From contig JAHRBS010000011.1 in the NCBI GenBank assembly GCA_024305745.1, positions 372,001-436,000 on the forward strand: a stretch of DNA of 64,000 nucleotides, given 5' to 3'. The stretch comes from Polyporus tsugae. Taxonomy: Eukaryota > Basidiomycota > Agaricomycetes > Polyporales > Polyporaceae. The notes beneath the pieces were generated by a model. That model saw only the letters and a list, made by a program, of their open reading frames with translations. It ran no database searches and was not told where the DNA came from. Below are positions 44,345 to 54,814 of this stretch, piece after piece. How positions within the stretch are numbered: the first letter of the stretch is position 1; every line of letters begins with the position of its first letter. A program made the position numbers and the translations under genes.

Positions 44345-45215
44345 CCAGCAGGACGTTCCGGATCCCTACTTGCCCTGCTGGTCTCCCCGCCGTCCTGGTC
44401 TCCTCGCCACCCTCCGAGTCTTCTCACCGCCGTCCCCATCTCTCCGCCGCCGTCCTGGTCTCACCGCCGCCATCCTGGTCTCACCGCTGCCGTCTCGTGT
44501 CCCGCCCACCGTCCTCATCTCCTCATCCGTCCTCATCTCTCCGCTACCGTCCTCGTCTCCTCACCGCCGTCCTCGTCTCCTCACCACCGTTCTCATCTCC
44601 CCGCCACCCTCGTCGTCTCACCGCCGTCCTCCGAGTCCCCTCGCCGCTCACCGCCGTCCTCCTCGCCACTTACCGCCTCGTCTCCTCGCCACCGTCCTCC
44701 TCGTCTCTTCGCCACCGTCCTCATCTCATCGCCGCTGTCCTCGTCTCCTCGCCGCTATCCTCGTCTCGCTGCTGCCCTCCTCGTGGTCTCACCGCCACCC
44801 TCGTTGTCTCCTCGCCGTCTCCCTGCTACCCTCGTTGTCTCCTCGCCGCTCTCCTCGTCTCCCCGCCGCCCGTCCTCATCATCTCACCACCCGCTGTCCT
44901 TGTCGGCTCCCCACCCGTCCTCCGAGTCTCACCGCCCGCTGTCCTTGCCATCTCCCCGTCTCACCGCCGCCCTTCTCGTGTCCTCGCCACCCTCCGAGTC
45001 TCCCCGCCGCCCTCGTAGTCTCCCTGCCGCCCTTGTCGTCTCCCCGCCAGCCTCCTCATTTCCTCGCCGCTGTCCTCGTCTCACTGCCTGTCCTCTTCAT
45101 CTCACTGCCATCCTTGAGCCTGTCCTCCGAGTCTCCCCGCCCGTCCTCTGAGTCTCCTCTCTCGTCGTCCGACTCTCCTCGCCGCCTTCCTCATCGTCTC
45201 ACCACACGCCCTCCA
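44345..45215. repeat. Pyrimidine-rich imperfect minisatellite
   Basis: About 870 bases of nearly pure C/T with G as the main exception, built from variable units such as CGTCCTCGTCTCCTCGCCGC. All forward frames stay open for long stretches only because stop codons cannot form. It lies on the promoter side of the SCYL2-like gene. Confidence 0.85.
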
Positions 45216-45384
45216 TGGGCTGTCTACATATAGTACGTAGTTGTTGGATTGTAGTGTAGTTACTAGTTGTATCATGTATTTGATAGTAGCACTGCAATAT
45301 ATGGTGATTACAACCACTAGTATTTGGTGTGCAATTGTGTGATACTGGATGCTTATGAATGCTATCTGCGAGGTATATAACTTA

Positions 45385-46015
45385 GGGCCTGTTCGGCAAA
45401 AATGTGAGATGTGGAGGCACCGGTGCTTTGTCACGTGCTGTACGACCGGGGAAAGTAGAGGTTGGGGGACGGAGATTCCGCGACTTCCGGACGTATCAGC
45501 GCCAGTGAACATTGGTGGGCTCTGTTGGCTCACATGCGCTGAAGACACCCGCTGTAAACAGCTCGAGCAAAATTTACTGAACGTGTGGAGAGGGGAGATC
45601 GGTGGAATCGGCGCGCTGTCGGCGGCGCGAGTGGAGTTGGGTCGGCGGGGTCGATAGGGCCCCGGGGGCAGCGCGCGGGCTGTAAGCAGGGGTGCATACA
45701 ACGCGCGGGGTGTGCAAACAGCGCGCGAGGTGCGCGGGCAGCGCGCGCCTTACATTTAAATGTTTGTTTTCAATCCTCCCGTTTTCCTGTTTGTTTACGA
45801 AGGGCGGACGGTGAGCAGTGCGGATAACCAGGACTTCACGACGAAGTTGTGGGAAGTGGCGCTAACTTCCGTTGAGCCAGCGCTACTGTAATCCGAACGC
45901 ATGATCTCTTCGGAAAATCTCCAATTTCCCGTACGACGATTTACGACAACATCTTTTCCATATATGGGGAGAAGCACCGGTGCCTCTACATCTCACATTT
46001 TTGCCGAACAGGCCC
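45385..46015. mobile_element. Harbinger-like TIR element (MITE), copy 1
   Basis: The left end GGGCCTGTTCGGCAAAAATG and about 25 further bases (AGATG.GAGGCACCGGTGCTT) are matched in inverse at the right end (AAGCACCGGTGCCTC...GAACAGGCCC). Flanks are TTA at left and TAA at right, so only the TA core is shared. The motif CCATATATGGGGAGAAGCACCGGT inside the right end also occurs inside the left end of the 53212 element, which makes the two relatives. The interior is GC-rich with irregular repeats of GCGCGCGG (45670-45750). No transposase. Confidence 0.7.
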
Positions 46016-46659
46016 TAATGTTTCTCTATATCTAGCCTGCTGCTAATTATTGTTAAAGTAGTGTGTCTGCTGCAAAAATGGTGGGGGACCTCTTGATGAT
46101 GATGAAATCCTGATTTATAGTAGCGCTTAGGCCGGCTACGGCCTATGTGGCTACTTATCCGAATACATGCAGAGCCGTGGCGTAGATGAGTGTGTAGGGT
46201 AAAACGGGAAGAGTGTCTGACTAATGTATAGTACTTCTCCCTGTCCATCCAAGGAAGGTGCGCGGGGCGTAACCTAGGCCGCTGGTCGTCATAGATAACT
46301 ATGTCCGCCCTTGGGCGTCCCAGGAATGCGGACCACCGGTTGCCCCAGTGGCCGCCGAAACCGCCCTTCGGAGTGCCGGGTTGGACCGGCACCCACTGAC
46401 GCCCAGGAGAAGGCGGAGAAAGTACAGTGATGGGTTGCGTGCAGGCAGTGGTAACAGTACGCGTGGGCTCAGAAATCGGAAACTGTGGTTGAGCACAGTG
46501 TGGGCAGTCAATCTTGCGAGTTGAGTTGTCTTCAAGTGGAAAGGGGCGGCGTGTCCACGTAGGAGCCTAACGAGACTAATCAGTCCCGAGGAGATAGGAG
46601 AGAAACAAACGGAAAGGAAGGAAAAGCGAAAATAAACAGGAGGGTGACTCAGCTGGTAA
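46016..46659. other. Spacer between the MITE and the retrotransposon
   Basis: A minus-strand frame (46015-46392) starting MPVQPGTPKGGFGG looks weakly protein-like, but I do not recognise it. Nothing else seen. Confidence 0.3.
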
Positions 46660-46987
46660 TGTTGAACCCGGGGGCAAAGCCCACACCGGGCAGCAACTCT
46701 AGCGGAAGCTCCGCATACTCACCTGGAGGGGTTGTTGAGGCTTGTTAAGTGATGATGGTGGTAGGGTGTAAAGAACTGTCTCTATTGGGGGCTCTGGGGA
46801 GCCCGTATATATACTACTAGATTACATAAGAACTGTACAGTAGCATACACGGTGCACAGTCGAGCTGTGCGTGATTATCATAGACGGGGCTATGAGTAAT
46901 CTGGCATGTGTGACAACTGGCGCTATGGCGGTGTCACAGCCTAGCGGCTATGTTGGCTGCCAGCGCTTGGCAGTGCCGCGCTCAACA
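46660..46987 (-). repeat. 3' LTR of the copia element
   Basis: 328 bases with TG...CA ends. Contains a TATATATACTACTAG segment that may include the promoter TATA. Confidence 0.95.
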
Positions 46988-46997
46988 CTCCCCCTCG
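46988..46997 (-). promoter_or_regulatory. Polypurine tract
   Basis: Reads CGAGGGGGAG on the element strand, directly between the gag-pol stop codon (46998-47000) and the 3' LTR. It should prime plus-strand DNA synthesis. Confidence 0.85.
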
Positions 46998-49900
46998 CTA
47001 AGTACACGGCATGGGTACGAAAGCAGATTTGGCGCTATAAGCTGGCCGTGGAAAGTGGAGCCCGAGTTGAGAGCGGAATTTAACGAATTTCGTCGCTCCC
47101 AAGTTCTTGGTGAATATATCGGCGGGATTGTCGTCACCTTCAATGTAGAATAGGTCGACGATGCCCTTTTCATGTACCTCCCGAATGTAGTGATAGCGGA
47201 TGGCGATGTGTTTAGACCTCGGTTCCGTTACTGGATTCGATGCAATGAAGATAGACCCTTGGTTATCTCCAGAAAGAGGTATATGATCGATATAGTAGCC
47301 GAGTTCTGCAAGTAGGTTGCGAACCCAGACTACTTGGCGACTACAATCACTCATCGCCATATACTCAGCCTCAGTTGAGGAATGAGCAATCGTTTTCTGT
47401 GCACGTGAAGTCCACGAGAAAACACCACCCGCTAGTTTCAGGAAGAATCCTGTCTGCGAGCGTCGAGTGTTGGGATCTGATGCCCAATCAGAGTCAGTAC
47501 CGGCAACTAAGCCAGTCTGAGCTTTGCCTTTGTAAACCAGGGAGTAATCCTTGGTTCCAACCAGATAGCGGCAGATATAGAGTGCACGCTTGAGGTGTTC
47601 CTCAGATGGGTTGGATGCAAACTGGGACAATTTTGTCACAGCGAAGGCTAAGTCCGGCCTTGTTCCTAACATGATATACAGTAGGGAACCGATGACTGTC
47701 TGGAACCTAGAGCGAAGCTCTGGTGCGGATTGCTCTTTGTTGGGCTCAGGTTGGTAACCTGCTGGGAGCGGAGTAGTAGCTGGTCGCGCGTTAGTCATGC
47801 CGCAACGTTCCAGTACTTTCTCTAGGTAGGCGCATTGATCCAGGTGGATATCGTTGCCTTTGCGTGTAATACGCATGCGTAAGAACTCTTTGGCATCGCC
47901 AAGGTCTCGACACTCCCACTTTCTCATGAAGCGAGCTTTCAGTTCAGCTACGAGCTTCCTATTTCGCCCACAAAAGAGTGCATCGTCAACGTAGACGATA
48001 ACAACTACAAGTGCTCCATCAGAGCGTTTGTAGATGTATATGCCTGCATCATTGCTGAGCCGTTTAAAGCCCATCAATGTCATGGACTCAGACAAGGTGC
48101 GCCACCACGCTAAACCTGCCTGCTTAAGCCCATATAGAGCACGTTTGAGTCTGAGGACTTTGTGCTCTGTGCCGGGTGTGCGAAACCCTTCTGGCTGCTC
48201 CATATATATCTCTTCGTCCAGCTTGCCATATAGGTAGGCACTGCGTACATCGAGGCCTGAGATATGCCAGTCCTCGAGCGTTGCTAATGCTGTGATGAGA
48301 CGCACTGTCTCGAATCGTACAACTGGGGAGAATATTTTGTCAAAGTCTTCGCCTTCGACCTGGGAGAAGCCTTTCGCAACAAGCCTGGCTTTCTTTCGTC
48401 CGTCAGTTTTGACGTCGAATACCCAGCGGTTCTTGACGACCTTTTGCCCTTTGGGCCGGTCAACCAAGTCATACACATCGCGCCTGCGAAGAGCCTCTAA
48501 TTCTTCGCGGCAAGCGTTGAACCACTCCTTTCGCTCATCCTTTGGTAGGACAGCGATATCACAGAAGGTCCATTCGCGCACATTAAGTGGCGAGGCCTTC
48601 TCCCCCTCATCGTCTGGTGGGATAGCCTTAGAAATAAGGTATTGGATGAGATATGCTCCCCCTTCCCGGCATAGTTCTGCCACATCAGTTCCGTCTGGAT
48701 CACGCAGGGCATCTTCGACTTCCTCTGAGGACGCGTCTTCATCATCATCATCTTCGTATTCAGATGATTCGTCCTCATCATCAGTTTCTTCCTCAGAACT
48801 TTCGTTCGAGTGTGCCTCTGAGCTTTGCTCACTAGGAGCGCCTGAGTGAGGTGGAGGGACTGGCTCTGCAGGTATAGGTTCCGGTATGGGACCAGAGTCA
48901 TCCTCTTCCTCAGTGTCGCTGCTACTAGGTGAGATCATGGGAGTAGGCTCCCGTGGCGTGGTCCATTTCGAAGGTGGACGGAGTACGGGTTCATCGCGTG
49001 ATCGCGGAAGTGATCGAGAAGAGCTAGGCCCGGGAAGCCTCTCATCTCTGGATGGTGGCGCGGTACGAGAGCGACTCGTTTCTCCACGAACTTCAACCAT
49101 TTTCTTCCACGATTCCCGTTTCTCTATGTCCTTGAAAATGTCTGTAGGGTGTCGTGATTCACCATAGACATTCCCTTCGCGAACTGGTACTTTCCGTTCT
49201 CTCCCAGATCGTCGCGGAGAACTCGCGCCAGATCTTTCAACCGGAGGAGATTGCGGCAACACAGGGCTATGCACACTTTGCGGCGTCTGTCTGCGTGAAG
49301 TACGCTGTACAGGTAGTTCAGCCGGTGGTGCAGGAGGTGCGACGTCTCGCGCCTTGCCCTTGTCCTTTTTAGAAGGAAGGTTTTTGGGAGGACGATGTGG
49401 CTCCTCATCGTCATCAGGGAGATTCTTAGGAGCGGGGACTTGGTCCGCGGATTCCTGTGATTCCTCTTCATTGGGCGCAATCTGCTGCCTCTGTCGCTTC
49501 TGCTCGTGCGGACACTTCGGAAACATATGTTCATCAAATAGCGCTTGAGCAGCTGTAAAGATGACATTGTTTGGTAGGCGCATGAACTTATAATTGTGAC
49601 CTCCATCGCCAATGCCAAGGTAAACCATCAACTCCGATTTGGGGGATAGTTTATTCTTCCGCACTTCAGGTGGCAAGAAGACATAGGCTCCACATCCAAA
49701 GACGCGTAGGTGGCTAATGTCTGGCTTGGAGTCGTATAGAAGTTCATAGGGGGTTCGCCATTCCAGACGACGCATAGGCGTCCTGTTATAGACGTGTGTA
49801 GCATGATCAAAGGAGAATTCCCACCAGGACTGAGGTATGCAAGCGTCGTGTCGCATTGCCTCCCCTTTGTCCATGAGCGTACGAATTATGCGCTCGGCAC

Positions 49901-52382
49901 GGCCATTCTGTTGATGAATGTGTGGTGCACTGGTTATAATCTCGATGCCTCTGTCCTTGAGCATATTTGTGAAGGCTTTTGATTTCAATTCACCTCCAGC
50001 ATCAGATTTCCATTTCTGTACCTTCGCGCCGTATTGGTTTTCGACATATGTCAACCATTGTCGCGTAGATTGTAGGGCAGTGTCCTTGGTACGAAGTTTG
50101 ACGGTCCACACGTGTGAAGTGTAGTCATCATAGTACAGTATAGCGTACTTGTGTTTGTGGTACGAAGGGACAGGGAATTCTTTGAGGTCCGTGTGGACTA
50201 GCTCAAAAGGTTTCGACGCTCGTCTAAGATCGAGCGGATGGGATTGCGATGGCATTTTGCCTTCAGCACATCCTCGGCAAATCGAGTCCTCTTTGGGAAT
50301 CTCAACATGCGGGCACTTGTCAGTGTGTTTCCGAGCATGTCTCAGCACATCGTGCGAAGGGTGTCCTAAGCGACGGTGTAGAGTATCATAGTCGACAGCT
50401 TCAAAGGCTGTGATCATGTTTCGCGCCAGTAAAGGCTGCGTGAAGATGACATAAATAGTGTCACCAACATTTTGTGGTTGAAACGTGACTACAAGCTCAT
50501 TTGCTTGGTAGAAGGAGATACTAGCGGTCGATGCATGCGCTTTCATTCCTTCACGGAGTAATGCTCCCATTGAAACAAGTTTGTTGGTAAGATTTGGGAC
50601 CAAGGCGACATTCATCAGCCTTATGGTCTTTCCAGACTCTAAAGTTAGGAAGACAGTCCCTTCACCAGTCATGAACGTGACCCCATCTGCTGTGTATAGC
50701 GGTCGATGGACTTTGTAGTACCGGAAATCGGCGAAGTCACTCATGTTGAACGTAAAGTGCATTGACGCTCCTGAGTCGAGCATCCACATGTTCGAGTCTT
50801 GCCGTTCAATCTGCTTATTCTTTCCCTTACAGCGCGCACACTTAGCATGTGAAGAGTGGTGAGGACATGTATTCTGCTCTATAGCTACAGATACATGCGG
50901 GCTGTTTACACGACAAGAGGGACTTGCGACATTATCAGCTGCCATTAAGGGCGCGAAGTCAGCATACAACTTGTTGTGGGGAGAAGAATAGACTGACCAG
51001 TACTGATCGAAGAAAGATTCAACTTCATCTTCAACCACGCCGAGCGACACGACGTCCTCATCGTCCGTCAGCTCGTTCATCGGGTCGTCCAGAGGGGCGA
51101 GGCGCTCCTCTAGGGTGCGCTCTGACATGCGCTCCCTGAGGGTGCGCTTGCGCTTGGGCGCGCGGTCCTCCTCGCTGTCCGAGTCCTCGAACTGCGAACT
51201 GCTGCTCTCCTCGGTGCCACTGGGCAAGTCGTCGCCACCACTCATCGTCGGAGATCGGATTGATGAAGATGCGAGTGGGGTGGCCGCGGGCGAGGCCGCG
51301 CGGTTCTGTTCCTCCGGGGCGCGAGGGGCCTGTTGGAGTCGGACGAGGTCCTCGAGGATGCGGATGCGCTCGAACGTCGGCTGGATGCCGAGTTCCTCGG
51401 CGAGGGATATGGCAGACGTGAGCGAGGGGTACTTGTTGTCCCCTGTCTTTGCGCGGATGGGCTTGCGCATGAGAGCGCGCGGATCCTCCACTCCGCTGGG
51501 GCCCTGGGTGATCGTGGTTGGGACGTCAGTGATGTGGGCAAAAGGCGCCACGTCAACCATATGGGCAAAGTGCGCATGTTGGTGCGCACCTGGCTGTCCA
51601 CCACGACCACGTCCAGAGCGGCGGCCGCGAGAGCGTCCACCTTGTTGCTGCTGCCCATCAGGGCGCTGCTGCTGCTGCTGCTGCTGCTGCCGCTGAGGGC
51701 GCTGCTGCTGCTGCTGACGGAAGTTGGGGTCCGGCCCCTTGCGCTTGACAGCGCTGATCTTGTTGGCGTTGTTACGCGACTGGTGACGTCCTTGGCGCTG
51801 TTCCCAGTGCATGATCACGGCCTGGCGGACGCCGGCGAGCGTGATCTTCTTGATGGCAGGGCCAGCAGCGTCATCCTTGAGGCCAGAGATGTAGACCTGG
51901 ATGACGGGATCCATGGACTGAGGGAGCTTGGAGACGAGCATCATCCCCTTGACGTGCTCTGAAACGTCGAACTTGTTGGTATCAAGGCGCTGGAAGTGCG
52001 CCTCGAGCTTGTCGAGGGCTGGGATAGGATTGGAGTCGCTGGGGACGGTGAGACTGATTGCGGCACGGAAGTCTTGATAGACGATGGGGATGCCCGGCTT
52101 CCCGTAGTTCGTCTTGAGGTGGTTCCAGATGTCCGCGGCAGTGGTCTTGCTAGCGATGGCACTGATGATGCTTTGAGCGAGGCGAAGGCGGATGTTACCC
52201 ATGGCCTTGCCGTTGAGTCCGTCCCATTCCGCTTGCTTGTCAGCGTCGGTGGCGGGGCGAGACTCGTTGATGACCTTCCACTGTCCTTGTGCCAGGAGGT
52301 AGGACTCCATGGTCACGGCCCACTCGAGGTAGTTGGGGCCCGTGAGGACGCTGGTAACGGCGGTGTAGAGCGCGTTCGACAT
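46998..52382 (-). CDS. gag-pol: Ty1/copia gag-pol polyprotein, intact
   Basis: 1794 codons without a stop or frameshift. Order: Gag of the copia type (residues 1-200, YLEWAVTMESYLLAQG near the start), a Gln-rich then Arg/Gly-rich basic stretch (about 215-270) where a CCHC knuckle would be expected but is not seen, an acidic linker, protease with DSGASMHF (about 535), integrase with an HHCC site (LHRRLGHPSHD...CRGCAEGK) and DDE core (HTDLKEF, KSDAGGEL, NGRAERIIRT), a long Pro/Ser/Glu linker, reverse transcriptase (RWVFDVKTDG, LVAKGFSQVEGEDF, VYVDDALFCG), and RNase H (GTDSDWASD, AHSSTEAEYMA, DNQGS). Pol order protease-integrase-RT-RNase H defines Ty1/copia. The SDAGGE replaces the common SDNGGEF. 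Start is at 52382, 318 bases inside the 5' LTR. Likely still active or recently so. Confidence 0.95.
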   Translation of the reverse strand: MSNALYTAVTSVLTGPNYLEWAVTMESYLLAQGQWKVINESRPATDADKQAEWDGLNGKAMGNIRLRLAQSIISAIASKTTAADIWNHLKTNYGKPGIPIVYQDFRAAISLTVPSDSNPIPALDKLEAHFQRLDTNKFDVSEHVKGMMLVSKLPQSMDPVIQVYISGLKDDAAGPAIKKITLAGVRQAVIMHWEQRQGRHQSRNNANKISAVKRKGPDPNFRQQQQQRPQRQQQQQQQQRPDGQQQQGGRSRGRRSGRGRGGQPGAHQHAHFAHMVDVAPFAHITDVPTTITQGPSGVEDPRALMRKPIRAKTGDNKYPSLTSAISLAEELGIQPTFERIRILEDLVRLQQAPRAPEEQNRAASPAATPLASSSIRSPTMSGGDDLPSGTEESSSSQFEDSDSEEDRAPKRKRTLRERMSERTLEERLAPLDDPMNELTDDEDVVSLGVVEDEVESFFDQYWSVYSSPHNKLYADFAPLMAADNVASPSCRVNSPHVSVAIEQNTCPHHSSHAKCARCKGKNKQIERQDSNMWMLDSGASMHFTFNMSDFADFRYYKVHRPLYTADGVTFMTGEGTVFLTLESGKTIRLMNVALVPNLTNKLVSMGALLREGMKAHASTASISFYQANELVVTFQPQNVGDTIYVIFTQPLLARNMITAFEAVDYDTLHRRLGHPSHDVLRHARKHTDKCPHVEIPKEDSICRGCAEGKMPSQSHPLDLRRASKPFELVHTDLKEFPVPSYHKHKYAILYYDDYTSHVWTVKLRTKDTALQSTRQWLTYVENQYGAKVQKWKSDAGGELKSKAFTNMLKDRGIEIITSAPHIHQQNGRAERIIRTLMDKGEAMRHDACIPQSWWEFSFDHATHVYNRTPMRRLEWRTPYELLYDSKPDISHLRVFGCGAYVFLPPEVRKNKLSPKSELMVYLGIGDGGHNYKFMRLPNNVIFTAAQALFDEHMFPKCPHEQKRQRQQIAPNEEESQESADQVPAPKNLPDDDEEPHRPPKNLPSKKDKGKARDVAPPAPPAELPVQRTSRRQTPQSVHSPVLPQSPPVERSGASSPRRSGRERKVPVREGNVYGESRHPTDIFKDIEKRESWKKMVEVRGETSRSRTAPPSRDERLPGPSSSRSLPRSRDEPVLRPPSKWTTPREPTPMISPSSSDTEEEDDSGPIPEPIPAEPVPPPHSGAPSEQSSEAHSNESSEEETDDEDESSEYEDDDDEDASSEEVEDALRDPDGTDVAELCREGGAYLIQYLISKAIPPDDEGEKASPLNVREWTFCDIAVLPKDERKEWFNACREELEALRRRDVYDLVDRPKGQKVVKNRWVFDVKTDGRKKARLVAKGFSQVEGEDFDKIFSPVVRFETVRLITALATLEDWHISGLDVRSAYLYGKLDEEIYMEQPEGFRTPGTEHKVLRLKRALYGLKQAGLAWWRTLSESMTLMGFKRLSNDAGIYIYKRSDGALVVVIVYVDDALFCGRNRKLVAELKARFMRKWECRDLGDAKEFLRMRITRKGNDIHLDQCAYLEKVLERCGMTNARPATTPLPAGYQPEPNKEQSAPELRSRFQTVIGSLLYIMLGTRPDLAFAVTKLSQFASNPSEEHLKRALYICRYLVGTKDYSLVYKGKAQTGLVAGTDSDWASDPNTRRSQTGFFLKLAGGVFSWTSRAQKTIAHSSTEAEYMAMSDCSRQVVWVRNLLAELGYYIDHIPLSGDNQGSIFIASNPVTEPRSKHIAIRYHYIREVHEKGIVDLFYIEGDDNPADIFTKNLGATKFVKFRSQLGLHFPRPAYSAKSAFVPMPCT

Positions 52383-52688
52383 CGTGCGAGAGGGGTTAAA
52401 GTCTGGAGGGAAGAAGACGTGTCAGTCAACATCCACAAAGACTTTTTAGGGCAGCGGTCATGGAAAAACGCGCTGGCATAGGTTCCCCCTCTATTTGGTG
52501 GAGGGCAGGCAGCGACCTCGAAGGCGCGCCACATCCAGCTCCACTGCTGTGGATGGCAGGCAGCGGATAATCGCGCCACATCCATCCAACAGGTCGTCTG
52601 CCATAACAGCGACAAAGGGATTCCAGGCAAGCTGGGAGCCTCACAGGTCGCAGCCAGCAATGAGCGGCGCAGTACCTGGGCATCCTCA

Positions 52689-52700
52689 GGGCTCATAACC
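52689..52700 (-). promoter_or_regulatory. Primer-binding site, candidate
   Basis: The element strand reads GGTTATGAGCCC immediately after the 5' LTR. It resembles the initiator-tRNA-Met site TGGTATCAGAGC used by many copia elements, but not exactly. Confidence 0.5.
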
Positions 52701-53028
52701 TGTTGAACCCGGGGGCAAAGCCCACACCGGGCAGCAACTCTAGCGGAAGCTCCGCATACTCACCTGGAGGGGTTGTTGAGGCTTGTTAAGTGATGATGGT
52801 GGTAGGGTGTAAAGAACTGTCTCTATTGGGGGCTCTGGGGAGCCCGTATATATACTACTAGATTATATAAGAACTGTACAGTAGCATACACGGTGCACAG
52901 TCGAGCTGTGCGTGATTATCATAGACGAGGCTATGAGTAATCTGGCATGTGTGACAACTGGCGCTATGGCGGTGTCACAGCCTAGCGGCTATGTTGGCTG
53001 CCAGCGCTTGGCAGTGCCGCGCTCAACA
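52701..53028 (-). repeat. 5' LTR of the copia element
   Basis: Same 328 bases as the 3' LTR apart from two transitions. Confidence 0.95.
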
Positions 53029-53134
53029 GGATGCGACAGTGGGGAAGAGGACCGAGCAGGTAGTGACAGAGGTGTCAGCGGAAGGAGAGAGTGAAACAAC
53101 ATCGGTGGATGTCGAGAAAGCTGTAGTTCTGTGA
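53029..53134 (+). other. Possible 3' tail of an interrupted gene
   Basis: Directly beside the LTR a forward frame reads EQVVTEVSAEGESETTSVDV and ends AVVL at the TGA 53132-53134. Composition is that of a protein tail; the gene it belonged to was not found on the other side of the element. Confidence 0.25.
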
Positions 53135-53327
53135 AGTAGAGAGAGCAAACTGTCCTCTTGGCCCCTCTCCAAGCTTTAACAAGGATGGGGAGTTGCGCGG
53201 CCCACAGCTTAGGGCCTGTTCAGCAAAGAGTTGCAGAAAAGAGTTACCGGTACTTCTCCCCATATATGGAAAGATTTCATCGTACACGAAAATCGTGATT
53301 TTCCCAAAGAGTTCATGCGTTCAAATA

Positions 53328-54006
53328 CAGTATTTAACCAGTCCTTGGGACACCCAAATATTGTTGGCCAGCGTGAGCTATCCCTACCGCTCACTTGCAA
53401 AATCGAAACAGAGGGTCATGTTGGGGTACCACTAAATTATCTTAAAACGAGCTTTGGTGGCAAACGGCGGTATTGGAACTGGAATCGAGAACCATCTTTG
53501 CGAAAAGCTCTTAATCGCAAGTCTATGGGTCCTCGGGACAGCTCTTAATTCCCTAATGAAGGAGGCAGCCAATCTAGCCAAGGCTAACCAGTCCCTCAAT
53601 ATGGGAAATCTCCAATTTAGTGCTGTCCCGAGGAGAGCATGCACACTGTCTTCGTCTTTTCTGCTAAGTACCAAGACTACACAGTTGATTCCTGCCCTGG
53701 GGGGACTCAAATTGCAAGATATGTATTTATTGAAGCTCTTGGTGAATTTATGGATGATTTCATCATGGTTCTGGGGAGATATCCAGTCTAGATTGTCACA
53801 AAAATTCAGTTTCCCTGCAATCTGCCCAAAGACGATGCACCGGAGACCTCAATATTTTGTGTACATCCTCCAAATTCAAGAGCTGGAGTGTTATAACACT
53901 TTCATACAATGTTGTAATAAATTTGAGGCCGCCGGGTGGAAGGGGAAGCAGCAAAAAACAAAGTGTCCCGAGGACCCATGGTGTCCCAAGGACCGGTTAA
54001 ATACTG
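53328..54006. mobile_element. Mariner/pogo-like MITE nested in the Harbinger-like element
   Basis: CAGTATTTAACCAGTCCTTG followed by GGACACC at the left is matched in inverse at the right (GGTGTCCCAAGGACCGGTTAAATACTG). TA on both sides (53326-53327 and 54007-54008) is the Tc1/mariner-type target duplication. 679 bases, AT-rich, with further internal inverted copies of GGGTCCTCGGGACA (near 53527 and 53963). The forward frame through it does not resemble a transposase. Confidence 0.7.
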
Positions 54007-54050
54007 TACCTTCCACATCCGATAACTCTCCAGGCACCAATCCCGCATTA

Positions 54051-54814
54051 CAGCTGTTTCTGAAATTGGTGTCCGCATGCGTCTCCGCGCGAAAATTAAA
54101 AAAAATGCGGAAATTCATGGGGCACAGACGAGGTGCAGACAAAGTACGAACCCTGCCTCCTAGACCACTCCGATTTGTACGGGGGGCTTCTGTAGGTAAT
54201 AATTGAATGTTAGGACACAAAAAGTGAGCAAAATGCATCGGCTATGCCGACGATAGGCTGCCTCGTCATCCAGCGTCTGCTCGACATCATCTATGCACAG
54301 AGGCTACGGATCCGACTGAAATCGCCGCCCAATCAGCTTCAATATGCATGGGTATTCACGTTGAATTTTTTGAGACTGAATTTGAGGTCCAAGGGTCATC
54401 TCGTGGGGTCATTGGCCATGGTCTCCTCGAGTCCCTTCCAGCATCTATTTGACCTCCGGCTGGGAGAGACAAGTCATGACCATGCTGCAGCTTCTGGGGT
54501 CAGTTGAGCTTCTCAGATGAAAGAATACACGTTTGATATATTGAAGGAGCATCCTTGAATGAAAATTCGGGCGGAAACGTGTCTGGCTGTCGCGAGGACG
54601 TGAGTTGCGGGGTGGATGACGATGCACATCTTTCTCGCGGAAAACTTGCACCACGCTCTCCATTTAACTTCGTGCATACTCTCAGGCAAGCTCTAAAGAC
54701 GATAAAATGCATTTCTCAACGGTACCTAGGTCTGGCGGTGAGGTCACGAATTTCATGCATTTTCTAATTTTTCGCATGAAAAGCGCACGCGGACACCAAT
54801 TTCGGAAACAGCTG
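54051..54814 (+). mobile_element. TA-flanked TIR element, copy B, complete
   Basis: Starts CAGCTGTTTCTGAAATTGGT and ends with the inverse (ACCAATTTCGGAAACAGCTG). The TIR similarity runs about 65 bases with several changes. TA on both sides (54049-54050 and 54815-54816). 764 bases. It matches copy A (38816-39570) almost base for base in inverse orientation. Confidence 0.8.

Larger units (their letters stand above)
46660..53028 (-). mobile_element. Full-length Ty1/copia LTR retrotransposon
   Basis: Two direct 328-base LTRs (46660-46987 and 52701-53028), each starting TGTTGAAC and ending CTCAACA, enclose a single uninterrupted gag-pol frame on the minus strand. The polypurine tract (46988-46997) and a primer-binding site (from 52700 downward) sit in the expected places. 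The LTRs differ at two positions only (C/T in the ATTAYATAAG segment, G/A in AGACGRGGC). The flanking 5-mers are GGTAA (46655-46659) and GGATG (53029-53033), so there is no clear target duplication. Total length 6369 bases. Confidence 0.95.

Noticed and set aside
44370..45233. Long forward open frame of 287 codons
   Set aside because: It runs inside the pyrimidine-rich minisatellite, where stops are rare by composition; overlapping frames are open as well and the protein is only Ser/Pro/Arg/Leu repeats.
51115..51962. Forward open frames opposite the copia gag
   Set aside because: They are antisense to the gag-pol frame, with Leu/Cys runs from the Gln tract.
53454..54206. 250-codon forward frame inside the Harbinger-like element
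   Set aside because: It crosses the end of one nested MITE and the start of the next, so it is not one gene.
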